A stretch of 64,000 nt of DNA, taken from the NCBI RefSeq assembly GCF_900184685.1, contig NZ_FXXL01000003.1, positions 124,001 through 188,000 on the forward strand, read 5' to 3'. Numbering within the stretch: the first letter of the stretch is position 1; the number at the start of each line of letters is the position of its first letter. This DNA comes from Butyricimonas sp. Marseille-P3923 (GTDB lineage Bacteria > Bacteroidota > Bacteroidia > Bacteroidales > Marinifilaceae). Shown here one piece after another: positions 28,281 through 36,896 of this stretch. The notes under the pieces were generated by a model. It made no database searches. It had not been told where the DNA came from and saw only the letters and a list, made by a program, of their open reading frames with translations. The position numbers and the translations under genes are program-made.

Positions 28281-28591
28281 TTTAGTCGCGATAACAGCTA
28301 TATTCTCGTGTAGTTATTTGGCTCGTGTTTGAGAAAAATTTCTATCGATTTTAGTTATCCTATTGTTATTAATCATGATTTTATCAAGTAGTTTTCAAGT
28401 ATTAAATTTTAAATAATTACTATTTAATTTCTATTTTTCAACTATTGTAATAGGCTTTGAATGGGAGATGAATGGGAATTGAATAGGAGATGATACTAAT
28501 GAACTATAAATGTGATAAAATAAAAATACTTATTATTTAACTTTTGTTTTGCTTTTCCGGTCTGTCCTTCTTATCATTTTGGGCATAGGGC

Positions 28592-28622
28592 TTGTTTTTA
28601 ACAAACAAATAATATATATTTG
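28592..28622 (+). promoter_or_regulatory. Promoter of the DUF169-ABC-MutS operon
   Basis: -33 TTG at 28592-28594 and -7 TATATTTG at 28615-28622, spacing 20. The start codon follows at 28646. Confidence 0.7.
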
Positions 28623-28645
28623 TTTGATACTAAAAATAATGGGTC

Positions 28646-29386
28646 ATGGACATAGTTAAACGAGATCGTTTTACCGCACTCTGGAAGAAATATTTCAATG
28701 ATGCGGAACTTCCTGTCGCCTTTTATTATTCGAAAGAGAATAATAATGCGACTATCGTAAAAAAAGCCGTGGGACATACTTGTATTATTGCTCAACTCGG
28801 ACGGGTAAGAAAAGGTGAGCCACTTTGTTTCCTGCCGGATTCGGTCGGTTGCGGAGGGGGAAAATATTACTTGGGATTTAGTGACGGGATGCGTGAAGGG
28901 TTCGAGTATTTTTTGTCACACGGGGAGAACGAGCCTCATTGTGAGCGCTATAAACGTACACTGGAACAAGTGAACGCGTTAATGAAAACTATACCGGTGT
29001 TGCCGAGGAAAGGTGATTGTCTGGTATTCAAGCGTTGGGATCATTTGACGGAACAGGATGAACCGGAAGCGGTATTTTTCTTTGCGACACCTGATGTACT
29101 GTCCGGTCTTTTTACTCTAGCCAACTTTGACAGTACCAAGCAAGAACCGGTGATCTCTCCTTTTGGAGCGGGATGTACCTCTATTATTTATTATCCTTAC
29201 CGGGAACAACTGGAGGGGACGCGAAGAGCCGTAATCGGGATGTTTGACCCGTCGGCGAGAAAATGTATCACGAATAATTTAATATCGTTTGGCGTGCCTA
29301 TCACGAAATTCATGGAAATGATCGACCAGATGGAGGAGTGTTTTCTGGTAACTGACACGTGGAAGGTGATACAAAAGCGAATTTGA
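28646..29386 (+). CDS. DUF169 domain protein
   Basis: A 246-residue soluble protein of the DUF169 family. Visible family features are a cysteine/glycine cluster (SVGCGGGKYYLGFSDGM near residue 71), a YSKE-like N-terminal segment, and PFGAGCTSIIYYP near 173-185. Biochemical function is unknown. It is the first gene of a four-gene unit; its stop codon overlaps the next start (TGATG at 29384), indicating translational coupling with a small membrane protein, an ABC ATPase and a MutS-like ATPase. Confidence 0.82.
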   Translation: MDIVKRDRFTALWKKYFNDAELPVAFYYSKENNNATIVKKAVGHTCIIAQLGRVRKGEPLCFLPDSVGCGGGKYYLGFSDGMREGFEYFLSHGENEPHCERYKRTLEQVNALMKTIPVLPRKGDCLVFKRWDHLTEQDEPEAVFFFATPDVLSGLFTLANFDSTKQEPVISPFGAGCTSIIYYPYREQLEGTRRAVIGMFDPSARKCITNNLISFGVPITKFMEMIDQMEECFLVTDTWKVIQKRI

Positions 29387-29715
29387 TGGGGACGGGGTGT
29401 ACTTTGAGGGCGTGTATCTCTTTTTGTAGAATGTACATGACTCCTGCGTTGGCGGTATCTTGCTCTTGCGGGGGAATCATGTACGCGTATAGCATGAAAG
29501 CACCTGCCGTCATCGGGGTAATTATAGTCGCCACGTTTTGGTTCAAGGTGGCGACTATGGTGTTTTTCTATTTTGCCATGAAACGGAAAGTGTGGAAAAT
29601 CTTCTATTATTACAAGAACGTGGGGGTGTCTGTCCGGTGGTTGTGGGGAACGACTTTGTCGTTTGACTTCTTGACATACGTGGCGGCTTTGTTTGTCGGT
29701 TATTATATAAGGTGA
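29386..29715 (+). CDS. Small multi-spanning membrane protein
   Basis: A 109-residue protein I cannot assign to a named family. It shows hydrophobic segments at about residues 35-58 (VIGVIIVATFWF...) and near the C-terminus (FLTYVAALFVGYY), perhaps two to three membrane helices, with a basic loop KRKVWKIFYYYKN between. The start at 29386 overlaps the DUF169 stop, and its own stop overlaps the ATG of the ABC ATPase at 29715. That makes it a likely membrane partner of the ATPase. It is unusually small for an ABC transporter permease. Confidence 0.7.
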   Translation: MGTGCTLRACISFCRMYMTPALAVSCSCGGIMYAYSMKAPAVIGVIIVATFWFKVATMVFFYFAMKRKVWKIFYYYKNVGVSVRWLWGTTLSFDFLTYVAALFVGYYIR

Positions 29716-30404
29716 TGCATAGACTTGATATAAGTAATCTCCGTTTGGAGTATGGTTTTAAACGTGTACTGTGGGACGTGTTTTTGCGTTGCGAAACGGG
29801 AAAAGTACTCGGTTTGTTAGGACGGAACGGTTGCGGCAAGACCTGTTTGATGAAAGCCGTGTACGGGGAATTGAAATTGCAGGATCAATACGTGGGGATT
29901 GACGGAAAGGTTTTGTTGACAAGCGAGAGGCGACCGGAAGATATGCGTTATTTACCCCAGCACGATTTTATTCCTTCCGGTTTATCCGTGAAGCGGGTGT
30001 TTGGTGATTTTGGCGTGGATTTTGAACGGTTTGTAACGGACTTCCCGGAGTTTGAGCAAGTTTACCGGAAACGGATAAAGGCGTTTTCCTCGGGAGAACG
30101 GAGAATAATCGAGGCGTATTTGATATTGACTTCCGAAACGAAGTTTTGTTTGCTGGATGAGCCTTTTTCTTTTTTGATGCCGTTGCACGTGCAGAAAATG
30201 AAAGAAATTATTCACCGGGAAAAAGCGACGAAAGGTATACTGATTACCGATCATTATTTCGAGGACGTGATGGAGGTTAGCGACGAGTTGTTCGTCTTGC
30301 GGGGTGGCAAGACTTGGAAAGTAAACGAGCGTACGGATTTGGAATTATTGCAATATATAAAAGAGTCAGATGGAATTCAAGACAGACGAGCAGACATTGA
30401 ATGA
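29715..30404 (+). CDS. ABC-type ATPase
   Basis: A 229-residue ATP-binding cassette. Walker A is GRNGCGKT near residue 35, the Q-loop is in YLPQHDF, the signature is FSSGERR, Walker B is FCLLDEPFS and the switch histidine is in ITDHYFE. All key residues are present, so it should hydrolyse ATP. The start is ATG at 29715, overlapping the previous stop; a GTG at 29712 is also in frame. The last 35 bases overlap the MutS-like gene. With only one 109-residue membrane partner, it could belong to a minimal transporter or act on another process. Confidence 0.88.
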   Translation: MHRLDISNLRLEYGFKRVLWDVFLRCETGKVLGLLGRNGCGKTCLMKAVYGELKLQDQYVGIDGKVLLTSERRPEDMRYLPQHDFIPSGLSVKRVFGDFGVDFERFVTDFPEFEQVYRKRIKAFSSGERRIIEAYLILTSETKFCLLDEPFSFLMPLHVQKMKEIIHREKATKGILITDHYFEDVMEVSDELFVLRGGKTWKVNERTDLELLQYIKESDGIQDRRADIE

Positions 30405-31692
30405 CCTTGAGTTATTCGCCGCGAGAGAGGGAAAAAGTGTCTTTTCCTATTTCGATTATGCCCGCTCGGATGGGGGACGGGCGTACATGAAAAAGTTATT
30501 CGAGAATCCGTTGGCTGACGCGGAGCGTATTCGGGAACGGGTGGAGGCTATCGTTTATTTGCAGCGGTTGCCTTTCTTCTTGGAAATACGGCGGGATGAA
30601 TTGAGTTTTATCGAGATATATTTGCAGCAGAAGGAGGTGCCTAAACGGGACGTGCTTCATTTGATGAAACGTGCCGTGGCGGGATGGGTGAATCCGGATA
30701 ACGATCACTACGTGCGTCAGCGTGCGGTGTCCTATCTGGGGCGGTTGATTCACGAGTTGGCTGTTTTTATGGATGATGTACCTGCGGTTCGGGTACCGAA
30801 GATCATGCGGGAATTGAAAGAGCAAGTGGCTAAGGTGCTCTCTCGTCCCGGTATGCGCTATCTGGCAAACCGGAAAAAGGATACTTTTTGGTCGAGGGAG
30901 AAGTTAGACCTTTATTTCAGGGGAAAAGAAGCGGATGCCGTACGGACGGTGTTGGATACGCTTTATATGTTGGAGGCTTTGAGGACAATAGGTCAGGTGG
31001 CACTGGAGCATGGTTTTGTTTTTCCGGTTTTTGTCGAGGAGAGAAGAAAGATTGAAATAGAAGGTTTGTTTCATCTTTTTTTGCCTGATCCGGTGAGGAA
31101 TGACGTGCGGGTGGATGATAAGCATCACTTGTGTTTTTTGACAGGACCGAATATGGCGGGGAAATCGACTTACATGAAGGCTTTCGGGGTGGCGGTGTAT
31201 TTGGCGCATTGTGGTTTCCCGGTTCCCGCGCGAAGAATGGAAGTTTCCGTGTTCCGTGGATTGTTCACGACGATTAATTTGTCTGATAATTTGTCATTGG
31301 GGTATAGCCATTATTATAATGAGGTGGCGCGGGTGAAGTACGTAGTGGAACGAGTGCGTGAAGTGGGGGACGTGGTGGTTGTGTTTGATGAATTATTCCG
31401 GGGCACTAACGTGAAGGATGCTTACGATGCTTCGTTCGTGGTGGTGGACGGACTGGCACGGTTGAAACAGGGAGTATTTGTTATTTCATCGCATATTGTG
31501 GAGGTGGCGGAGGCGTTAAAACGAGAGTCTTCGGTGGACTTCCGGTTTTTCGAGATCAATATGGAAACCGGAGAACCTCGCTACAGGTATCGTTTGCGGG
31601 AAGGTGTTTCTGACGAACGTATCGGGATGTATATTTTGAGAAAGGAGAGGGTGGTAGCTTTAATAGAGGAGTTGACGAGGAATCCGTCGTGA
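30370..31692 (+). CDS. MutS-related ATPase (MutS domain III/V only)
   Basis: A 440-residue protein with the MutS lever/clamp-like helical region (about 1-240) and C-terminal ATPase. Walker A is TGPNMAGKST near residue 258, followed by a serine-rich NLSDNLSLGYSHYYNE loop and Walker B VVVFDELFRGTN. It lacks the N-terminal mismatch-recognition and connector domains of canonical MutS, so mismatch repair is unlikely. It is the last gene of the overlapping unit starting at 28646. Similar short MutS-like ATPases are known in Bacteroidetes, but their role is unclear to me. Confidence 0.87.
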   Translation: MEFKTDEQTLNDLELFAAREGKSVFSYFDYARSDGGRAYMKKLFENPLADAERIRERVEAIVYLQRLPFFLEIRRDELSFIEIYLQQKEVPKRDVLHLMKRAVAGWVNPDNDHYVRQRAVSYLGRLIHELAVFMDDVPAVRVPKIMRELKEQVAKVLSRPGMRYLANRKKDTFWSREKLDLYFRGKEADAVRTVLDTLYMLEALRTIGQVALEHGFVFPVFVEERRKIEIEGLFHLFLPDPVRNDVRVDDKHHLCFLTGPNMAGKSTYMKAFGVAVYLAHCGFPVPARRMEVSVFRGLFTTINLSDNLSLGYSHYYNEVARVKYVVERVREVGDVVVVFDELFRGTNVKDAYDASFVVVDGLARLKQGVFVISSHIVEVAEALKRESSVDFRFFEINMETGEPRYRYRLREGVSDERIGMYILRKERVVALIEELTRNPS

Positions 31693-31738
31693 GAGAAAAG
31701 CAATTTATATTTGATACCCGCTTTGTCGAAAAAAGTCG

Positions 31739-31746
31739 TAACTTTG
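31739..31746 (+). promoter_or_regulatory. Promoter -7 box for the Rpn-like gene
   Basis: TAACTTTG, a perfect TAnnTTTG, 26 bases before the start codon at 31773. No clear -33 box at 19-20 bases. Confidence 0.5.
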
Positions 31747-31772
31747 TAGAAGTATACTAAACATCCTATTGT

Positions 31773-32693
31773 ATGGACGATAGAAATAAATATATTCGTT
31801 TCGATTGGGCAGCCAAACGGCTATTGAGGAACAAGGCGAATTTCGGGGTATTGGAAGGCTTTCTCACCGTGTTGTTGGGGAAAGAAATCCATATTATAGA
31901 TATTCTCGAGAGCGAGAGTAACCAGCAAAACGAGGAAGATAAGTTTAACCGCGTGGACATTAAAGCTAAGGATAGCGAGGATGAGATTATCATTGTAGAG
32001 ATTCAAATTACCCGCGAATTATATTATCTTGAGCGGATACTTTATGGGGTTGCAAAAGCGATTACCGAGCATATCGAGTTGGGACATCTTTACTCGGAGG
32101 TGAAAAAAGTGTATTCTATCAGTATACTTTATTTTGATATTGGTAAGGGGGATGATTATTTGTATCACGGTCAGAATACTTTCACGGGGGTTCACACGGG
32201 GGATTTGTTGCAGGTAACCATGAAAGAAAAGGGCGCTATCGTACGTAGGCTCCCCTCCGAGATATTTCCGGAGTATTTCTTGATTCGCGTAAATGAGTTT
32301 AATAAGGTTGCGGTAACTCCGCTTGAGGAGTGGGTGGAATATCTCAAGAGCGGTCATATTAGTCCGGATACACAAGCTCCCGGATTGAAAGAGGCTCGTC
32401 AGAAGTTGGTGTATTATAATATGGATGTGGCAGAGCGTGAAGCTTATGATCGCCATATCGATGCCATTATGATCCAGAATGATGTTCTGGGTACTGCTAA
32501 GTTGGAAGGGTTGGTAGAAGGGAAAGCAGAGGGGTTAGCAGAAGGAAGGGCGGAAGGGTTAGTAGAAGGAAGAGCAGAAGGGTTGGTAGAAGGAAAAATA
32601 GAGGTCGCCAGAAGCTTGAAGCAGATGGGCTTGCCGGTTGAAACAATAATGAAAAGTACGGGTTTGTCTATTGAAGAAATAGATAAGTTATAA
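31773..32693 (+). CDS. Rpn-type PD-(D/E)XK nuclease family protein
   Basis: A 306-residue protein of the recombination-promoting nuclease / transposase_31-like family. The N-terminal nuclease core carries FDWAAKRLLRNKANFGVLEG near residues 10-29 and the catalytic-type VDIKAKDSEDEIIIVEIQ (D, E-x-Q) near 62-79. The C-terminus holds four tandem copies of an 8-residue EGLVEGKA-like repeat (about 245-276), then a short helical tail with an HTH-like SIEEIDKL. In E. coli, Rpn proteins cut DNA and promote RecA-independent recombination. Repeats near the C-terminus can vary in number between strains. Confidence 0.85.
   Translation: MDDRNKYIRFDWAAKRLLRNKANFGVLEGFLTVLLGKEIHIIDILESESNQQNEEDKFNRVDIKAKDSEDEIIIVEIQITRELYYLERILYGVAKAITEHIELGHLYSEVKKVYSISILYFDIGKGDDYLYHGQNTFTGVHTGDLLQVTMKEKGAIVRRLPSEIFPEYFLIRVNEFNKVAVTPLEEWVEYLKSGHISPDTQAPGLKEARQKLVYYNMDVAEREAYDRHIDAIMIQNDVLGTAKLEGLVEGKAEGLAEGRAEGLVEGRAEGLVEGKIEVARSLKQMGLPVETIMKSTGLSIEEIDKL
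32505..32600 (+). repeat. Four tandem 24-bp repeats inside the Rpn-like gene
   Basis: Units begin at 32505, 32529, 32553 and 32577 with GAAGGGTTRGTAGAAGG-like sequence. Each encodes eight residues, so unit gain or loss keeps the frame. Confidence 0.9.
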
Positions 32694-32710
32694 ATCTATT
32701 TCTTGTTTGT

Positions 32711-32740
32711 TTGTATTCGTGAAAATATTTACTATTTTTG
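32711..32740 (+). promoter_or_regulatory. Promoter of the riboflavin operon
   Basis: -33 TTG at 32711-32713 and -7 TATTTTTG at 32733-32740, spacing 19. The riboswitch begins just after the predicted start site. Confidence 0.75.
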
Positions 32741-32753
32741 CGTTCGTGAAATG

Positions 32754-32869
32754 TTTCTTCGGGGCAGGGTGCAACTCCCTACCGGCGGTTATAGTCCGCG
32801 ACTCCCTTTCGAGGGACTGATTCAGTGAAATTCTGGAACCGACGGTTAAAGTCCGGATGATAGAAGAGA
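32754..32869 (+). promoter_or_regulatory. FMN riboswitch (RFN element)
   Basis: The classic RFN core is readable: closing stem TTTCTTC/GAAGAGA, GGGGCAGGGTGCAACTCCCT, ACCGGCGGTTATAGTCCGCG, then CTGGAACCGACGGTTAAAGT and CCGGATGA. It senses FMN and controls the riboflavin genes downstream. Confidence 0.96.
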
Positions 32870-32913
32870 TGTTGATTGTAATTGATATTATATTAGTACA
32901 ATATAAATCTATG

Positions 32914-32949
32914 CCCCGAATGTATTACATTCGGGGTATTTTGTTTTTG
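32914..32949 (+). terminator. Riboswitch-linked terminator before ribD
   Basis: CCCCGAATGT (32914-32923) pairs with ACATTCGGGG (32927-32936), followed by TATTTTGTTTTT. It lies between the RFN element and ribD, as expected for transcription attenuation. Confidence 0.85.
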
Positions 32950-32965
32950 GAAAGGAGTAACACGT

Positions 32966-34072
32966 ATGGTAAAACAGAAAGATATCGAGTACATGAGGCG
33001 GGCGATAGAACTTGCCGAACAGGGAGCGGGATTCGTGAATCCCAACCCGATGGTGGGAGCCGTGATCGTGAAGGGGGGACGAGTGATAGGTGAAGGTTGG
33101 CACGAGCGTTACGGGGAGTGGCACGCGGAACGGAATGCGTTGAAAAATTGTACGGAAGATGCCCGGGGTGCGACGATGTACGTGACTTTGGAGCCGTGTT
33201 GCCATTACGGGAAAACTCCGCCTTGCACGGAGGCGATTATCGAACACGGAATTGAACGGGTATTTGTCGGGATGCCTGACCCGAACCCGTTGGTGGCGGG
33301 AAAAGGATTGTCTTTATTGAGAGAAGCGGGGATAGAAGTGGTTTGTGGGGTTGAAGAAGAAGCGATACGGGAGCAAAACAAGATATTTTTGAAGTATATA
33401 GCGACACGGCGTCCGTGGGTAATATTGAAGACGGCGATGACGTTGGACGGAAAGATAGCCACGTGGTCGGGCGATTCGAGATGGATCACCGGTACGGAAG
33501 CACGGGCTTACGTGCACGAGTTGCGTCATCGTCTGATGGCGGTAATGATTGGTATCGGTACTGCCGTGGCGGATGATCCGTTATTAAACTGCCGGATAGA
33601 AGGGCGGGGAGTGCGTCAGCCGATACGGGTTATCGTGGATAGCAATGCCCGTTTGGGATTGGATAGCCAAATTGTGAAGACCGCGGGTAAATATCATACG
33701 ATTGTGGCTCATACCCGCTTTGCTGCGGAGGAACGTTTGGAAGCGTTGAAGCAAGCGGGTGTTGAAACTTTGCTTTGCGAGGAGAAAGAAGGATTGGTAG
33801 ACGTGGATAACTTGCTTTTCTTACTAGGACAAATGGGGGTGGATTCCATTTTGTTGGAAGGCGGTGGAGGTTTGAACTACAGCTTTCTTGCCGGTGGTTT
33901 CACGGATGAAGTCTACTCTTTTATCGCCCCGAAGATAGTGGGAGGCGAAAAAGCCAAAACCCCGGTGGAAGGTGTCGGTATTGAAAAAATGGCAGATGCC
34001 GTCACTTTAGAAAGAACAGATGTGTTGTGTTTGGGACAGGATATACTCGTGAAGCTAAAAGTTAAAAATTAA
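32966..34072 (+). CDS. ribD: Bifunctional riboflavin deaminase-reductase RibD
   Basis: A 368-residue enzyme catalysing the second and third steps of riboflavin synthesis. The N-terminal zinc deaminase (about 1-145) shows HAERNAL and PCCHYGKTPPC. The C-terminal NADPH reductase (about 150-368) begins at RPWVILKTAMTLDGKIA and carries SDPLL-like VADDPLLNCR and EGGGGLN. It is the first gene of ribD-ribE-ribBA-ribH and is preceded by the FMN riboswitch and its terminator. Confidence 0.96.
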   Translation: MVKQKDIEYMRRAIELAEQGAGFVNPNPMVGAVIVKGGRVIGEGWHERYGEWHAERNALKNCTEDARGATMYVTLEPCCHYGKTPPCTEAIIEHGIERVFVGMPDPNPLVAGKGLSLLREAGIEVVCGVEEEAIREQNKIFLKYIATRRPWVILKTAMTLDGKIATWSGDSRWITGTEARAYVHELRHRLMAVMIGIGTAVADDPLLNCRIEGRGVRQPIRVIVDSNARLGLDSQIVKTAGKYHTIVAHTRFAAEERLEALKQAGVETLLCEEKEGLVDVDNLLFLLGQMGVDSILLEGGGGLNYSFLAGGFTDEVYSFIAPKIVGGEKAKTPVEGVGIEKMADAVTLERTDVLCLGQDILVKLKVKN

Positions 34073-34153
34073 AAGATAATAGATTTGGTGATTTAAAAGC
34101 GGGGGATTTGAGTGGGGAAATCTAAAATCTAAAATCATAAATCTAAAATTAGT

Positions 34154-34801
34154 ATGTTTACAGGAATAATAGAAGAAATAGGAACAATAAAAGGTATCAA
34201 GCGGGGAAACCGGAGTGTGGTGCTGGAGGTGAAGGCGAAAAAGGTGTTGGAGGATTTGAAAGTGGGTGATAGCATTGCCACGAACGGGGTTTGCCTGACG
34301 GTGATTTCTTTTGATAGCGGAAGTTTTTGCGCGGATGTGATGCCGGAAACGATGCAGCGCAGTAATCTCGGAGAGTTACGCGCGGGTAGTCCCGTGAATC
34401 TGGAAAGAGCGTTGAGTTTGAACGGTCGATTGGGGGGGCATATTGTTTCGGGACACGTGGACGGGATGGGAAAGATCGTGGGGCGAGAGAAGGATGAAAA
34501 TGCGATACGGGTGACGATTGCGACCTCTGGCGAATTGTTGCGGTATATCGTGGAGAAGGGGTCTATCACGATTGACGGGATTAGTCTGACCGTGGTGTCG
34601 GTATCGGATAGCGTATTTACCGTTTCTGTTATTCCTCACACGCGGGATGAAACGACCTTGGTAAAGAAACAGGTCGGGGATAACGTGAACTTGGAGAATG
34701 ACGTGATTGCCAAATACGTGGAGAAGTTAATGCGTCCGGCATCTCCCGCGGAGCCTAAGGGTGGATTGACGTTGGATTTTTTGTTGGCGAACGGGTTTTG
34801 A
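34154..34801 (+). CDS. ribE: Riboflavin synthase alpha subunit RibE
   Basis: A 215-residue enzyme that converts two lumazine molecules into riboflavin and a pyrimidine. The duplicated lumazine-binding fold is evident: MFTGIIEEIG at the start, then NGVCLTV, with the second half repeating as GISLTVVS. It lies 81 bases after ribD in an AT-rich gap and upstream of ribBA, in the same operon. Length is normal for the family. Confidence 0.96.
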   Translation: MFTGIIEEIGTIKGIKRGNRSVVLEVKAKKVLEDLKVGDSIATNGVCLTVISFDSGSFCADVMPETMQRSNLGELRAGSPVNLERALSLNGRLGGHIVSGHVDGMGKIVGREKDENAIRVTIATSGELLRYIVEKGSITIDGISLTVVSVSDSVFTVSVIPHTRDETTLVKKQVGDNVNLENDVIAKYVEKLMRPASPAEPKGGLTLDFLLANGF

Positions 34802-34832
34802 GAATTTAAAATATAGAATTTAAAACAAAGAT

Positions 34833-36086
34833 ATGGAAGATTTCAAGTTTAGTACGATTGAAGAGGCGATAGCCGATTTGAGAGCCGGGAAAATGATTAT
34901 CGCGGTGGATGATCCGGATCGTGAGAACGAGGGGGATTTGATTTGTGCCGCGGAGTTTGCCACGTTGGAGAACGTGAATTTTATGGCATCATACGCTAAA
35001 GGTTTAATTTGTATGCCGATGAGCAAGGCTTTGACGACAAAGTTAGGCTTGGAACAAATGGTGACCACGAATACGGATAATCATTGTACGGCTTTCACCG
35101 TGTCAATCGACCACGTGGATACAACCACGGGTATTTCCGCGTTGGAGCGTTCGGTTACGGCAATGAAGGCGGTAGAGGATGATGCCAAGCCGGCGGATTT
35201 TCGTCGTCCGGGACATATGTTCCCGTTGGAGGCGAAGAAAGGCGGTGTGTTGGAGCGTATGGGACACACGGAGGCCACGGTGGATTTGATGCGGATTGCC
35301 GGGTTGAAAGAGTGTGGGTTGTGCTGCGAGATCATGCGGGAGGATGGGACGATGATGCGTACCCCGGAATTGATGGAATTCGCTAAAGCACACGGGATGA
35401 AGATGATTACCGTGTCGGATTTGATTACTTATCGTCGGCAGACGGAGATGCTCGTGGAACGGGTGACAGAGGCGGATATGCCCACGAAGTACGGTTTCTT
35501 CAAAGCGTACGGGTACGTGAATAAGATTAACGGGGAGCATCACGTGGCGTTGGTGAAAGGTGACGTGACGGATGGCGAACCTGTTTTGTGTCGGGTGCAT
35601 TCGGAATGTCTAACGGGCGATGTGTTCGGTTCCTTGCGTTGTGATTGTGGCGACCAGCTTGCCGAGGCGATGCGCCGGATAGGCGAGAGAGGGCGTGGCG
35701 TGTTATTGTATATGCGTCAGGAAGGTCGCGGTATCGGGTTGATTAATAAGCTGAAGGCTTACCACTTGCAGGACGAGGGCATGGATACGGTGGACGCGAA
35801 TCTGGCACTCGGTTTTAAAGCCGATTTACGGGAATACGGCACCGGGGCAGAGATTCTCGCTGATCTTGGCGTGAAGAAAATGGTATTAATGACCAATAAC
35901 CCGTTGAAAATTAACGGGCTGACAGGATACGGGATTGAAATCGTGGGACGTGAACCGATAGAGATGACGTGTAACGAGAAAAACGAGTTCTACATGTACA
36001 CGAAGTACAAGAAAATGGGACACATGCTTCATGTGCGTGAACGCGAAGAGGTAGAGAGATTGAAAGAAGAATTGAAAAATAAATAA
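34833..36086 (+). CDS. ribBA: Bifunctional DHBP synthase / GTP cyclohydrolase II RibBA
   Basis: A 417-residue fusion supplying both riboflavin precursors. The DHBP synthase half (about 1-205) shows [11 protein letters not shown] and RPGHMFPL. The GTP cyclohydrolase II half shows the zinc cysteines in [19 protein letters not shown] and the RQEGRGIGL active-site loop. It lies 31 bases after ribE and 12 bases before ribH. Confidence 0.97.
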   Translation: MEDFKFSTIEEAIADLRAGKMIIAVDDPDRENEGDLICAAEFATLENVNFMASYAKGLICMPMSKALTTKLGLEQMVTTNTDNHCTAFTVSIDHVDTTTGISALERSVTAMKAVEDDAKPADFRRPGHMFPLEAKKGGVLERMGHTEATVDLMRIAGLKECGLCCEIMREDGTMMRTPELMEFAKAHGMKMITVSDLITYRRQTEMLVERVTEADMPTKYGFFKAYGYVNKINGEHHVALVKGDVTDGEPVLCRVHSECLTGDVFGSLRCDCGDQLAEAMRRIGERGRGVLLYMRQEGRGIGLINKLKAYHLQDEGMDTVDANLALGFKADLREYGTGAEILADLGVKKMVLMTNNPLKINGLTGYGIEIVGREPIEMTCNEKNEFYMYTKYKKMGHMLHVREREEVERLKEELKNK

Positions 36087-36098
36087 ATATAGGAAACG

Positions 36099-36560
36099 AT
36101 GAATTTACTCGAAGGAAAATTATTAGCAGAAGGACAGCGCATCGGTATCGTTGCGGGACGTTTTAATGAATTTATCACCAGCAAATTGTTGGGTGGGGCA
36201 GTAGATGCTTTCAAGCGTCATGGCGGTGACGAGTCGAATATTGATTTGGCTTGGGTTCCCGGTGCATTCGAGATTCCGTTGGTTGCCAAGAAAATGGCAG
36301 AAACAAAGAAGTACGATGCCGTGATTTGTTTGGGTGCCGTGATTCGCGGTGCAACTCCTCACTTCGACATGGTCGCTAACGAGGCTACCAAAGGTATTGC
36401 TAACGTGGGTTTACAAACCGGGGTACCGATTGTTTTCGGTGTTTTGACTACCGACACGATTGAACAAGCCGTTGAGAGAGCCGGAACGAAAGCCGGAAAC
36501 AAAGGTTTCGAGGCTGTAACCACGGCAATCGAGATGATTGATTTGTTGAAGCAGATTTAA
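36099..36560 (+). CDS. ribH: 6,7-dimethyl-8-ribityllumazine synthase RibH
   Basis: A 153-residue enzyme forming the lumazine precursor of riboflavin. Visible signature residues are AGRFNEFIT near 19-27, [22 protein letters not shown] and FGVLTTDT. It is the last gene of the operon, followed by an intrinsic terminator. Confidence 0.97.
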   Translation: MNLLEGKLLAEGQRIGIVAGRFNEFITSKLLGGAVDAFKRHGGDESNIDLAWVPGAFEIPLVAKKMAETKKYDAVICLGAVIRGATPHFDMVANEATKGIANVGLQTGVPIVFGVLTTDTIEQAVERAGTKAGNKGFEAVTTAIEMIDLLKQI

Positions 36561-36584
36561 GACAATAAATGATAAGTGAAGAAA

Positions 36585-36616
36585 AACGTCGCTCTCACGA
36601 GTGGCGTTTTTTTTTA
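36585..36616 (+). terminator. Terminator of the riboflavin operon
   Basis: A 10-bp stem with two G-T pairs (36585-36594 with 36599-36608, loop TCAC) runs into a long T-run. Confidence 0.85.
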
Positions 36617-36844
36617 AAGGTATATTTCCTATATCTACTGAAGACCTATCGTAATCCTACTGAGGAACTAGGGTAATCAGTACGTGGTGCTGTGTTTGCT
36701 GCGGCGAATACCCGGGGTTTCTATATGGGAGATAATAGGATGTCCGGGGAATAAACGGAGGACAACCGGAGACAGGGTATGATTACGGTATTATTTGGGT
36801 AGGATTACAATGGATTCTCGGTAGGAATTGGTACAATAAAACAA
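36617..36844. other. Intergenic stretch with no gene seen
   Basis: Between two terminators. I see no convincing reading frame. A 10-bp inverted repeat GTAATCCTAC (36651-36660) / GTAGGATTAC (36799-36808) is the only structure noted. Confidence 0.5.
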
Positions 36845-36877
36845 AGGGGCTGCATCAGAATTTTTGATACAGCCCCT
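36845..36877 (-). terminator. Terminator of yidC
   Basis: AGGGGCTG (36845-36852) pairs with CAGCCCCT (36870-36877), continued by ATCA/TGAT inside. On the minus strand it is followed by TTGTTTTATTG and lies just after the yidC stop. Confidence 0.82.
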
Positions 36878-36896
36878 AATCGAGTTCTTTTGAACG

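Noticed and set aside
30496-30825. Minus-strand 109-codon frame
   Set aside because: Opposite the MutS-like gene; no recognisable features.
32505-32600. CRISPR-like short repeat
   Set aside because: Contiguous in-frame coding repeat with no spacers.
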